In this document: in pieces, positions 12,025-23,046 of the stretch
Layout of the letters: every line of letters begins with the position of its first letter
Position numbering within the stretch: the first letter of the stretch is position 1
NCBI GenBank assembly: GCA_013399695.1
Contig: VXAU01003749.1
Span: forward strand, 380,695-444,694
From: Formicarius rufipectus
Lineage: Eukaryota; Chordata; Aves; Passeriformes; Formicariidae
Reading direction: 5' to 3'
Length of the DNA: 64,000 bases
Made by a program: the position numbers and the translations under genes
The notes under the pieces: model-generated
The model's input: the letters and a program-made list of their open reading frames with translations, nothing else
Told to the model about the DNA's origin: nothing
The model's database searches: none

Positions 12025-13015
12025 TGTCCTGGTTATGGTAGCCAGGACCAGTTTGTCAATGGGTGGGTATGTATTCCAAACCCACTATGTCATTTTTGTC
12101 ATGAATTACCCACCATGGACCATTGGCAGCAGCTGCCCNNNNNNNNNNNNNNNNNNNNNNNNNNNNNNNNNNNNNNNNNNNNNNNNNNNNNNNNNNNNNN
12201 NNNNNNNNNNNNNNNNNNNNNNNNNNNNNNNNNNNNNNNNNNNNNNNNNNNNNNNNNNNNNNNNNNNNNNNNNNNNNNNNNNNNNNNNNNNNNNNNNNNN
12301 NNNNNNNNNNNNNNNNNNNNNNNNNNNNNNNNNNNNNNNNNNNNNNNNNNNNNNNNNNNNNNNNNNNNNNNNNNNNNNNNNNNNNNNNNNNNNNNNNNNN
12401 NNNNNNNNNNNNNNNNNNNNNNNNNNNNNNNNNNNNNNNNNNNNNNNNNNNNNNNNNNNNNNNNNNNNNNNNNNNNNNNNNNNNNNNNNNNNNNNNNNNN
12501 NNNNNNNNNNNNNNNNNNNNNNNNNNNNNNNNNNNNNNNNNNNNNNNNNNNNNNNTCAGATATCAAAGTGTTACAACTTCTTCCCGCTCCTCAGCTCACA
12601 GAGGGGCCTCCTGGGAAGAAGAAGGCAGCAGAGACAAGACAAACAGACATCTTAAACATCAGTTTAAAGCATTAACATTTTTGGGCTGGTTCTTTTCCTC
12701 TGCCCATTTCTGGCAGGAACTTTTCTATGCCTTAAATTCAGAATTGACTGCCACAATCCTCATCAGCAGGTTTCTTCACTCTCTCTTTACTCTGCACTCG
12801 CGGGGCCCATGTGGTGCTCAGCACAGGGGTTGGTGAGCTCCATCCTGCTCATGCCCCACTGGGTTGGGCTGCACAGCTGCTTTTGGGGGTCACACGGATT
12901 TTCCTTCTGTATCAGTGTACTTATTGTGATCTTTTTATTAAATTGTTATTCTGACTTGCAGTCTCATTCTGAGTTGGGTTCATTTCTCCTGTGGGTTTCA
13001 CTTTAAACCAGCACA
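12025..13015 (+). mobile_element. LTR element family A copy 2, nested in CR1, contains gap
   Basis: Starts TGTCCTGGTTATGGTAGCCA and ends CAGCACA, with a perfect 5-bp duplication CTGAC at 12020-12024 and 13016-13020. The first 114 bp and the last 250 bp match copies 1 and 3. A 417-bp run of N fills 12139-12555. The 200 bp after the gap (about 12556-12755) does not resemble the other two copies, so this may be a subfamily variant, or the remains of a longer provirus collapsed in the gap. Orientation is inferred from ATTAAA near 12937. Confidence 0.85.
12139..12555. other. Assembly gap (417 N)
   Basis: Unresolved bases inside the family A LTR. True length is unknown. Confidence 0.99.
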
Positions 13016-13100
13016 CTGACCACCCTTTCCATGGAGAAATTCTTCCTGATGTCCAACCTGGACCTCCACTGACACAAACTTCTTTGGCTGCTCTCATATA
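13016..13100 (-). mobile_element. CR1 LINE fragment, right part of the split element
   Basis: CACCCTTTCCATGGAGAAAT and TCCTGATGTCCAACCTGGAC continue the CR1 begun at 11865 once the LTR and one copy of CTGAC are removed. Ends near GACACAAACTTCTTTGG. Confidence 0.85.
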
Positions 13101-14188
13101 TAAATTTTTTTCCTTTGGCAATGACTCAAAACTACTACTGTGTCTTCAGAGGACTCTCTACACACCAAATAGGAGGTGGTTTATTCCCACACAGATCAGC
13201 CCTGCAAAAAGAAGCTCTGTAGAAGGAAAAATAGTCCTCCTGTTGTCATTGCTGCTATTATTAGCAGAAAATCCTTTGGGGCTATAATTATTCCAATACT
13301 TAGTTCAAAAGACACAGCTGAAGTTTGCTTTTTCATGTAGGTTTCTGTAAAACTTTATCAATACAATACAATAATTTCTGTAGTATCATTCAGCAATAAT
13401 AGACAGCTCTGCTTTGTTCTCCTGCAATCTGCTGCTAAACAAACTCACTTTAAAATGCTGACTCCAGAGTCCTTAAGTATATCTTACAGCAACAAAGCAG
13501 CCTTTTGTGCAACCAAGTGAAGCAACTCTGAGAAGAAAACAATTCCAAGTTCTCAGTCTTCAAACAACTCTCCTCTTCTGCGAAACTTTTCATTGCTTCT
13601 TTTATCTGCTTCTTGTACATCTACCAGCACCTGCCAAGGCATTCATTGAATTTGTCTTTGTTTTCTCCATCTCATCTTTTTTATTCCTCAATTGCCTCTT
13701 GGATATCCAACACCTACAACAATTTCCTTAACAGTGATCCTATCAAATATCCTGACTTTAAAATTCAAAGGATGAAGGCAGAAACAAACCACCATCTTAA
13801 CACATCTCTCCAGCTCGAGTTGTATTGATTTTTAAAATGAATGGACAAAGGGCTCTTCTTATTCCTTAAAAAACTCAACAAAACCTCTTTCATCCACTTT
13901 CTCCATTCTGTTCCTCTGACACAGAGCCAGTTTCTCTATCTTAGCCTTTATTCCACACCTACTACTGGAGAAGCTGGAATTCTGTTCCTTCTCTAGGTCT
14001 GTTTGCTCCACTCCTTCATTTTTAACCCCCTCCTACCCCTCTCCATCACAAAGCATGACAGATTCTTGGAGAAGGGAAGGGCTCTTCATCCAAACCCAAG
14101 TAGTGATCCATTCAGACACTCAGAAGTTCTGGGTTTTCCTTTGAGTGGAATTGCTTTTTGCCATTAATACTTTGAAGTGGTGCCACAG

Positions 14189-14824
14189 TGTCACAGGTTT
14201 CTGTGGCTGGATTTTGGTAGAAGAGGCAGGGCTATCCAGGTTGGTCTCTGTTGGAAGCTGCCAGAAGCTTCCCCTGTCCTGTGGAGCCAAGGACAGCCAG
14301 GGCCAGGAGGGACCTCCTGCTGGTGGCCAAAGCGGAGACAATTCAGAATCCCAGTCCGAGCTCTGGGAGAACAGAGTGAAGAATTCAGGAGTATGGGGCA
14401 GTTGGGAATTCCAGCCATGGGAGAACAACACAGAGACCAAGGTGGGAGCAGGAGGAGGAGAAGGAGGGACCCCACGGGGGCAAGGTGGGGGGCAGGATTC
14501 AAAGCTGTGCCCCCTCTGCAGCCCCTGGAGATCCCTCGGGGTGCACAGACCCAACTGCACCAACAGGTGACCCACAGGACAAGAGCAATGGCAGAAACAA
14601 GAACCAACTACAAACCCCCCCATTCCCTCCTGGTGTTTTTAAGACTGATTTATTTCTTACTGTTTAGTTCTTATCTTGTTAGTAAGAAATTTAAGCATTT
14701 TAGCCACTCTGAATTTGTTTTGCCATTATCTCTCAGTTGTTTTTTGCCTTTTCTCCTTTTCCTTTCCTTCTGGGAAAGAGGGGGGCTTGGATGTTTGGGT
14801 GGACATGGGGTGAAAACTGCCACA
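14189..14824 (+). mobile_element. Solo LTR, family B copy 1
   Basis: 636-bp element beginning TGTCACAGGTTTCTGTGGCT and ending AAAACTGCCACA, with a perfect 5-bp duplication CACAG at 14184-14188 and 14825-14829. It is distinct from family A. A second, shorter copy at 27945 shares both ends and the block GCCATTATCTCTCAG. No internal retroviral genes. Strand is tentative: copy 2 has an AATAAA on the plus strand at the matching place. Confidence 0.87.
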
Positions 14825-17800
14825 CACAGACTCAGTAGCTGGCCACGTCTTTGCCATCAACCTGGCAGGTCCACCTGGCCAAATCCTCCTGCCCAGCCTG
14901 GGCTCTGCTGTGTGGACATCACCGTGTCCTGTGGGACCATGGCCAAACCCCTCCCCACGCTATGGCACAGCAGGGGCTGCAAGTCCACAAGTGCCCCAGG
15001 CCAGTCCAGTCCTCTCCACTGCCCATGGGGTGTTGGGGGTGGCCCTTTGTCCCACCACAGGTGCCTTTCAGGGCCCAGTTTTTAGGTGGTGAAAGCAGGG
15101 TTTGGGATGGATGGATCCCTGCTCCAGCCAAGCATCACCCCATGCCTTAGCAAAGAAGCCAAACTTCTCCTTGGCGTGTTTGACAGGCGACTGCTCCGAC
15201 AGGCTCTGACCCAGAGACAGCCCTCGCTTCCAGTGGCTGAAGCAGCAGCTTGAAAATTCCCAGCACACTTGGTTTGCCCCCTGGGAAATCAGGGACAGTG
15301 ATACAGCTCTGAATTGCATTCTGCCACTTCTGAACCCATCGTGCCACGCTCCTCTTTTCTGCCTGCGTGAGGCTGAATTGCATTTGAAAACCGAGTGGAA
15401 ACTATTACAGCAATAGCAGAGCTGGGGTAATAGTAAGGAAAAAGAGCATTAAACCATCAGGCTTCTGTGTTATGATATATGTTGATCCACTCAAAGGTTG
15501 CATGAACTCCAGCAGCCAATTGACCTTTGGCAGGACCTGACTGGTGAAACTACTAAACTGGGTAAAAAAATCAGGGCTTTGCTAAAAACCTGTGCTGTGT
15601 TTCTGAAGGGAATTGCAGCGTGGCACAGGAGGAAGGCAAATATTTAACTGTGCCCATGTGCTCAACAGAGAGGAAAAGGATTAAGAGTGGAGAGACTGCT
15701 GTTCTGCTGCATTTTCCAGCAGAGGCTCAAACCACAAACCCATATCTGTAAGCACAGGTACAAATGTTTGCAGGCAGAGCACGCTGCAAATAAAACTGCA
15801 GCCGCCACTCCTCTTTGTCAGGCAGGCTCAAAGAAAACACATCTGCAGCCACAAAACCAAGAATTACATCTGTAACTTATGCATAAGTTCTCTTGCATAA
15901 GTTCTTTTAGAAAGTCCCAGTGTGGAAATTTTTCTTTCTGGTAGTGGACTCATGATTAAGGAAATGTGACTCAAAGAAACCCCAGCAGGTCATAAACATC
16001 AAGTGATAACGTGATAATGGCAGGATTGCAATTCCAAAATTCACATGAAAGTTGATCACAGCAATAGCTTTTTCAGTTAGAAGATCAGAAAAACTTGCAC
16101 ACGTTTTAGAGAACTTAGCAAGGAGTTCTCTGGAACAGCAACACTCATTGTACTTATTACATTGTTATATATATTTTTGGAACATAAAGTAACTTCCAGA
16201 AGAGCAGAAAATTGATGACATGGGATCAGTCTTCAAAAAGAATGAACCATTCTTCTCTTTTTGAATTACTAAAGTCCTATCAATCTGATCTTGGCAATGA
16301 GCAAAATGATGAAAAAAATTGAATGACGCTTAATGAAATGAACTGATGGAATAATTGAGGCCAATTAATAAAGATTTGTGGCCAAGTAGCCATGTCCAAC
16401 AAAGTTGTTTTTTTTTAAAATGAGATTAAAATTCACTGAGAATTGATGACATTGGAAAAGCTCCCACTGTGATATGATTAAATAACAATAAAATGTTGCA
16501 TTTATATTTCTCACAATAAAGTTTTGGTACCTCAAAGTATTTTAATAAAAAATGGCATGATATGAAAATTAACAAAGGACTCATTTTACATTTGGAAGAC
16601 CATAAAGGGAAAGAAAAAAAGGCTGTTTCCTCTCTGTCTGCTGCTGATATGAGTGTTGCTGGAATAGTACAATGGTTTCTAGAATACATAGATGAGAAAA
16701 GCTACCTAAAGATTGCAAAGGGACCAGACAAAAGCCTCAAAATCAATAAATGGTGGGAAAACTACAGAGGACAATTAAAGAATATACACCTGTTTCATTT
16801 ACCAGTGAAAACATTAAGAAGGTGGTACCCTGTGAAAAGAATATCCCCAGAGGTTGAAAATGATGCAAAAAAAGAGAACTTCAGTCCTTGTACAGAAGTA
16901 AAACAAGACCAGATGGGATGTTGAGATGTAGCTTGACAAATTCAGATAAGTGAGATGAACTCGTGCAGAGATGGTAGTTAAATACTGATTACTTTTATCA
17001 AAAGGACTGATGAATTCTTTTTCAGTGCCTATGGTTAAGTGAAGCTCAGATATTTTTCTATATTCTGAGACGAAATAGTTCAGAGATGTCTTATGTTATG
17101 CAAAAGCTGCACTGGTCAGTGATCATCAGCCTTCCTTAAGGGACTGTAACTCAAGAATCTATGAACACTTGTAAATTAACCATGAAAAAATAATGTGCAC
17201 AGCCATCATTTCCTGGAGCCAAGGGGCTTGAAATGTCCTGCTCATTACTGGATGGAATTGCACAGGATTTCTAAGAAGATAAGATTTTCTGTTTCTTTAC
17301 CACATATTTGGAACTAAATAAAAAAGACTGCACAGAGGTAAATGACTTTAAGGTTTCAAATGCAAAAGTTATTACACAAGCTAATGCTTCCAAATGCCCT
17401 GATTTGCAGAGCTGTCTATGAACCATAAGGTTAGTTTTCCTCTTTAATCTATGAGTTTGCCCATTCCTAAGAGTCCTAGCTCTCTTTTTTTTTTTTCCTT
17501 GCAAAAATCAAAAATATAGTTACAAAAGACAAAATGAGACCCAAAAGAGAGAGGAGCAGTTGCTAAGGTGAGACGGAGGACGTAGGGTTGGCCCTGGTTT
17601 TAATAGATACAATCACATTTTGGTTAAAATGCGAATAACTGAGCAATTTGGTGGCTCATGGAAATGATTAGACTTATTTTTGGCAGATGGTAAATTGCTT
17701 TACTACTTATTCATGGTGAGATTCGAAAGGCTTTTCCCCAAATACCTTCAATGAAAGGGCTGTGCCCCTGCAAAATTGACAGGGCAGAAGTTGCAGACTG

Positions 17801-18404
17801 CAAGAGCCAAAAGCTTGGCCGTGGCTCAGCCAGGGGTGTTTGCTGGAAGATGGATAAAGATGAATGAATTCCCGGTTCCAAAACTTATCCACATGGCAAA
17901 CAACTAAATTTGAATGAGAATCAGAGGAAAAGCACAGATCAGCAACAGTGAAGGGCCAGTGAACAGTGAAGTGTTGCAATAGTTCTGTTGTAACACATTT
18001 TGAGGAAAAAGCTGTGGCAACAAATCTGAGACTATCTGGTTGTGTTTTCCAGCCTATTAGTGTGGCCACTTCCATTCTGTAGTTCAAGAATCATGGTTTG
18101 CATCACTGGAAAAGTGAAATCCCCTCATCTTTAGGACATCTGATTTTATCCTTCAAAAAACCCCCGGGCTTCAGGTTGTTGAAACCATTCACAAGGGAAA
18201 CAAACACCAGCAAAGAAAGGAAAATCACCAAACACCAACACATGAGAATTATTTCCTTTCCCCCCACAAAATAATAACAATGAGAACATTAATCATTATT
18301 TTAGAAGCATATCACCAAACGAAAAGGAAGGAATTCTTGTAGAAATCACCCACATTTTGCCACCTCCATCACATATTACAGGGAAACAATACAAACTGGG
18401 GACT

Positions 18405-19097
18405 TGTCCTGGTTTTAGTAGCCAGGATCAGTTTGTCACTCTGTGGGTGTGGATTCTAAACCCTCTATGTCATTTTTCTCATGAACTGCTCACAATGGCC
18501 CATTTCCAGTAGCTGCCTAAGGCACACCCCACCCCTCAGGCTACAAGATGGGTGTTTAGGAACTTCTGTGAGATAAGGAAGATTTCCTGCCTCCACACTC
18601 ACCTGAGGGGTCATGTCTGCTCATGGGCCATCAGGGAGGCCAAAAATATGCCATTGTTCACCTCACAGAGTAAATCACCCATTGTGAAAGTCTCCGCCCT
18701 GGGGGAGGGACTGGACATTCCCATCTGAGCCCAAGTGGATATAAGCTTGGGATTTTGGGACTGGGAGCTCTCTTCAGATCCAGAGGAGGACCAGAGCCTT
18801 GACTGGACTGAGACTGCCACCGGACTACAACCATCATTTTCACCAGCAGGTTTCTTCCTTTCTTTTTATTTTGAACTCAGGGGGGCCACATGGTGCTCAG
18901 CACAGGGGTTGGTGAGTTCCATCCTGCTTGTGCCCCACTGTGCTGGGCTGTACATTTGGTGTTTTTAGTGGCACAAATGAATTTTCCTTCTGTCTCAGTG
19001 TATTTTGTGATCTTTTTTATTAAATCGTTATTCTGACTTGCAATCCCATTCCGAGTTGGATTCATTTCTCCTGCCAGTTTAACTCTAAACCAGCACA
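18405..19097 (+). mobile_element. Solo LTR, family A copy 3
   Basis: 693-bp element with TGTCCTGGTTTTAGTAGCCA at the left and CAGCACA at the right, flanked by GGACT at 18400-18404 and 19098-19102. A TATA-like GATATAAGC (18738-18746) followed by ATTAAA (19019-19024) supports plus-strand orientation, antisense to DSCAM. Its right TSD ends 91 nt from the donor side of the transmembrane exon (19194). Confidence 0.9.
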
Positions 19098-19193
19098 GGA
19101 CTGAACAGTTTGGTCACATATAACCCCCCTCGTGGTTTCAGGTCTGGGGACTGTGTCTGTGTGCAGAAATAAGTGCCACAACTGCCATCTCAC

Positions 19194-19370
19194 CTCGCAG
19201 CCTCTTCAGCCTCTGCTCCCTCCTCCTCCTGCGCACGACCAGCAGCATCACGAAAAGCAGCAGGACTCCAACCAGGATGCAGGAAATGGTCACCAGCATC
19301 TTCAGCCCTTCGTTGGTTGCCAGCCCTTCCTCACTTTGCACAACGGACTTGATGAGTGGAGGGATTGTAC
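19194..19370 (-). CDS. DSCAM: DSCAM exon: stalk, transmembrane helix and stop-transfer
   Basis: 177-nt phase 1-1 exon. It reads TIPPLIKSVVQSEEGLATNE (extracellular stalk), then a hydrophobic helix around MLVTISCILVGVLLLFVMLL, ended by VVRRRRREQRLKRLR, a strongly basic stop-transfer that fixes the tail in the cytoplasm. Acceptor TTTCCAG|GTAC and donor CGAG|GTGAGA are clear. The entire membrane anchor lies in this one in-frame exon, so skipping it would give a tail-bearing but unanchored product. A family A solo LTR sits in the following intron, its TSD ending 91 nt from this exon's donor. Confidence 0.97.
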
Positions 19371-22055
19371 CTGGAAACAGGGCCATGATATTAGATGCCT
19401 ATTAAGGTGAACAGAAGGTTGAGTTCTCGGGGAACGAGGCATGTCAGGTGCTTCAGCTGCATGCAGATCATAACCAAGGGTCTTTGTCCTTGGGATGGAT
19501 GCTCCATTGGTGTCTAATGGCCATGCACACATATCCAGGCACTCTGTGGAACGAGGCCCTGACAGCAGAGACCCAGAGATTATCAGAAATCAAGAAGAAC
19601 TGCATTCATTGATTAAGGGGAACCATGCCCTTTAAGCAGTCAAATATTACAATTAATTTTGAGTCCAATTAAATCATTACAAAGCTGTAAGAGGTCTCAG
19701 AACTCCTACCTATGCATATTACTCCTTAATTTGGGGAAACAGCACCGCTGCAGCATTTCTGCAGGGCTTTTCTTTGACAGAGCTCATTTTGTGCCACATG
19801 CATCAGATCAATCCTCCGCCCTGAAACGTTCTCATATCGAGTGTGGGGGGGCAGCAGTGCCAGCGATCTGAAATTCAGATGGCAAACCTGATCCTAATCT
19901 GCTAAAGACTGTCTGACATTAAACTCATCAGTAAAACAGGAGGGTAATGCTGGATAGAAACAATCAAATTTTGAGAGGGGGAAGCAGGGAAATGAATCTC
20001 CCGACTACTGGCAGGCAGCTCACTTTTTCTCTCTGAGATGTATTTGCATTTTGAATATACCTGACTTCCTGGTGATATATAATACTTGAACTTTTCAAAT
20101 TTTTTTTTATTTTTTTTTTCTTCTCTTTACCTCTGAAGGACGTGAGAAGAATGCAGGGCTTTTTGGAGAAGACTGTTTAGTCATGGAAGACTTCTCCCTC
20201 ATTTCCTGATTACTATTAAACTGCTGAATGCAACCACAAATGAGGCTATAAAATGCAGATTCGTTTGGAATGGGTGGAAACATGCAAGGATTCTGAACTG
20301 TGATGGCTTCCAAAGGAAGCTATTAAATTTTAATCGGCTACTGAGACATAAAAGTGGCTCCTTACTTGCTAAAAGGATGGGAGGGGGAGGTAGAAAACCA
20401 GGCACCTCCTTTTTCACATTTTAATTGCTGCATTAAGTGATACAGTTATATCTCATTATGTACCATGCAGTGGCAGAATAAAAACCTGAGATATGATGCA
20501 GTAGAATGTGAGTGCCAGAACCACAGCGCAAATGTAGAACCCTAAGCCATGTCTTTTTTCAGATCTATTTGAGTTGCATATAAAGAGTACAGCAGCTCCC
20601 TAAAGGGATGAAGATAAAAAGGAAAGTTACAACCATCCAAACCTTTATCAGGTACTGTGGAAAATTTGCTTTCTCACAATTGTATTTGGAGTATTTTTCT
20701 CCTGTTCCTTTGCAGTTCCTCACCACAATTTTCTTTCTCCTCCCACCCCTAATTTTTCATTTCTTGAAATAAATACACTGCAGGACTTTTTCATCCTGTC
20801 CTAAGTGAGATTGAGGTTTTGCACTACTCTAAAGGCAAATAAAATTATGAAATGAAGAAATGGAAAGAACTCCAACTCCTGAAGGTAATACTAATAACTG
20901 CTGCCAAATTCTCCTAAACCCTCCTGAATACTAAAATGCCAAAGTTTTCCCTGAATTGCAGTCACACAGATCATTGGCTAAAGGCTGTTGAGTTCAAAAT
21001 TGCCTATAATTATGCCTGTTGGGTTCAAGATTGCCTAAAATTATGTCTTGCTTTCCTTAATACTTTGATGAAAGTCAAATTATGAGTGGCCTTAAATTCA
21101 GTTAAACCTTAAGTGTTTAGATATGTGATTATCATTATCCATACCCCTTCCAAGTAAAATATAAACCTCATAACATTATATACATGCACTCAAAGCTTAA
21201 TTAAAACATCACAGTGCAGGTTTATTTATCCCTCACATTGTCCCTTGGTGGCTTTTCATCAGTTGTACTAGAAATTACCAAAAACTAATCATGCTCTCCA
21301 CTGAGAAAATACCATTCCAACATCTGTTGGCACTCTGGGTGCTTGGCTGGCAGTGCCAAAGCCCTCAGAACGAAGTCCTTGACCAACTCGGAGGGTTTGT
21401 TTTCTTTCCCAGGTCAATTCACCTGACTGGTGCTTCCTAGAGGTTGTAATTTGAGTGTCTCTCACCTCATTTTCCCCTCCCCTGTTGAAGCCCTTCCAGC
21501 ACCTCCCAGCGCCCCTCGTGAATTCAGCGCTCCCAAGTGTTTTCCTGTGTCCTGACTGCTCTTCACGCAGCAAGTCCCTTGGGGGACTGCTATCAATTAG
21601 GACTGATTAGGGCAGCTCTGGAGCTGATCTGATTTAATGCCAGGGCTACTGAGTAGCTGATCTCTGAGCCAGGAAGCTCCTTTGCAGTGCTGCACACTGG
21701 AGTGCTAAAAATACCTCCTCGAGTATTGAGCGCAAGCCTTCCGAAAAACAAGGGGCAGGGAGGTCAGGAAATCTGGGAGGTGAAATACCCCTGAACAGAG
21801 AAAGCACTCAGTGGCACGTAGGTTTGTCATTAACCCTTTGACCTAATGCCCCAGGGAGAGATTTAAGGTGAAGGATGATTAGCCAGGATGTTTCTCAGGA
21901 GCTCTGCCACATGCAGCAATCAGCTGCCGCAGCCCAAAGTGACCCAAACACCACGGAACCCAGGGATTTCTGTGACATTTGCAAAGGCTTTATCTCAAGA
22001 CTGCTAAAGCTCCTGACCTTGCCCTTAGCTTTTGGTATCTTGGTGTTGCAACCCA

Positions 22056-22580
22056 TGCAGGTTTTCAGACTAAGGACTCAGGAGCAGTTCCCAAGACAGA
22101 GGCCTCAGCGATAACGATGGAATCTGCAAAATGACCCTGGGTAACAGTGAACTGAGAGGAGAACCTGCTGATATTCTGCAGAATGAGACAAGTGAAGGGT
22201 TCTATTAATAAAGTTAAAATTAAGATAGTGCTCTGTGAATGCACGAAAAATACAACATGTATCTTGGTTGATACTTGGCTGTAGCTGTGTGTTGTCACAT
22301 GGTCTTGATGGAGTGTTTGAGTTTTAGAAATACCTATAAGTGTGTGTTAAGATAGTCCTTTCTTATACTCTTGTTATTCCTACACAGAGGAACATAAAGA
22401 TGCAAGAATGAAAACATTTAGTGCCTTTTCTGCCTTTTCTGCCATTCCTCAGTAGAACTGTAACTTTAGACAAAGAGGAATAAACTCTCATTTTTGTTTT
22501 TTATGCAGTCAGGGTGTCTTATTAACAGCTCAGGCTTACAAGCCTCTTACTGAGCCACTAAAACTGTGTCTGTGCAAAAA
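22056..22580 (+). mobile_element. LTR-like interspersed repeat, family C copy 1
   Basis: Shares most of its length with 59541-60085: CAGGTTTTCAGACTA at the left, GGAATCTGC, GATGGAGTGT, AGTTTTAGAAATA, GTGTGTTAAGATAGT, GAGGAATAAACTCTCAT (polyadenylation-like) and GTGTCTTATTAACAGCT near the right. The AATAAA followed by a GT-rich stretch suggests the R/U5 part of an LTR, but no target duplication was found, so the ends are approximate. It contains an 11-bp direct repeat CCTTTTCTGCC near 22430. Confidence 0.65.
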
Positions 22581-23010
22581 GTCATCGGCCACATCCTAGA
22601 ACTTCCATACACCATATTATCTCATCATCAAAGTACCACCCTTGTGTCTGTCTCATCCCAAGGGCAGCTGTGACCTCCAGAAAGGGGCTAATCTCACATC
22701 ACAGGAGGAATCAAAGGTAGAGGTGGGAGTAGCACTCAAAACTGGAGCTGGCCAAGAAGTTTCCACTGGTATGTTTTCTGCAAACGAAAAATTCCCTCTC
22801 TATGAAAGCAAAAAATTTCTGCAAGAAGAATTGATAGGAAATATTCATTTCTAATACCACACTATTTTCCAGCTCTGAAGCTCCTTAACCCTGGGCAGTT
22901 TACCAAAGAAAAAATGAACAGGGAGCTGAAGGGACAACTACTGGTTTAGACGGACTGAAATATTTCTATGAGACCTCATGTCAGAATAGACTATTGTAAT
23001 TTTCAACAGT

Positions 23011-23046
23011 GATGATGATGATGATAATAATAATGATGATAATAAT
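23011..23046. repeat. GAT/AAT trinucleotide microsatellite
   Basis: GATGATGATGATGATAATAA continuing as TAATGATGATAATAAT, 36 bp. Confidence 0.9.

Larger units (their letters stand above)
11551..19193 (-). other. DSCAM: DSCAM intron after the transmembrane exon
   Basis: About 7.6 kb. It carries three solo LTRs (12025-13015, 14189-14824, 18405-19097), the CR1 interrupted by the first of them, and the 417-bp assembly gap. 13110-14180 and 14840-18390 hold no recognised gene. An open frame at 16562-16924 (120 codons, plus strand) matches nothing I know and is probably chance. Confidence 0.8.

Noticed and set aside
11944..12836. Several open frames of 150-240 codons.
   Set aside because: They run through 417 unresolved N, which carry no stop codons, so the length is artificial.
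14145..15150. Overlapping open frames of 100-300 codons on both strands.
   Set aside because: They coincide with the GC-rich family B LTR and its flank. No retroviral gene motifs or cellular domains are present.
16562..16924. 120-codon plus-strand frame.
   Set aside because: No recognisable domain, no splice-site or repeat context and AT-rich intron composition. Most likely chance.
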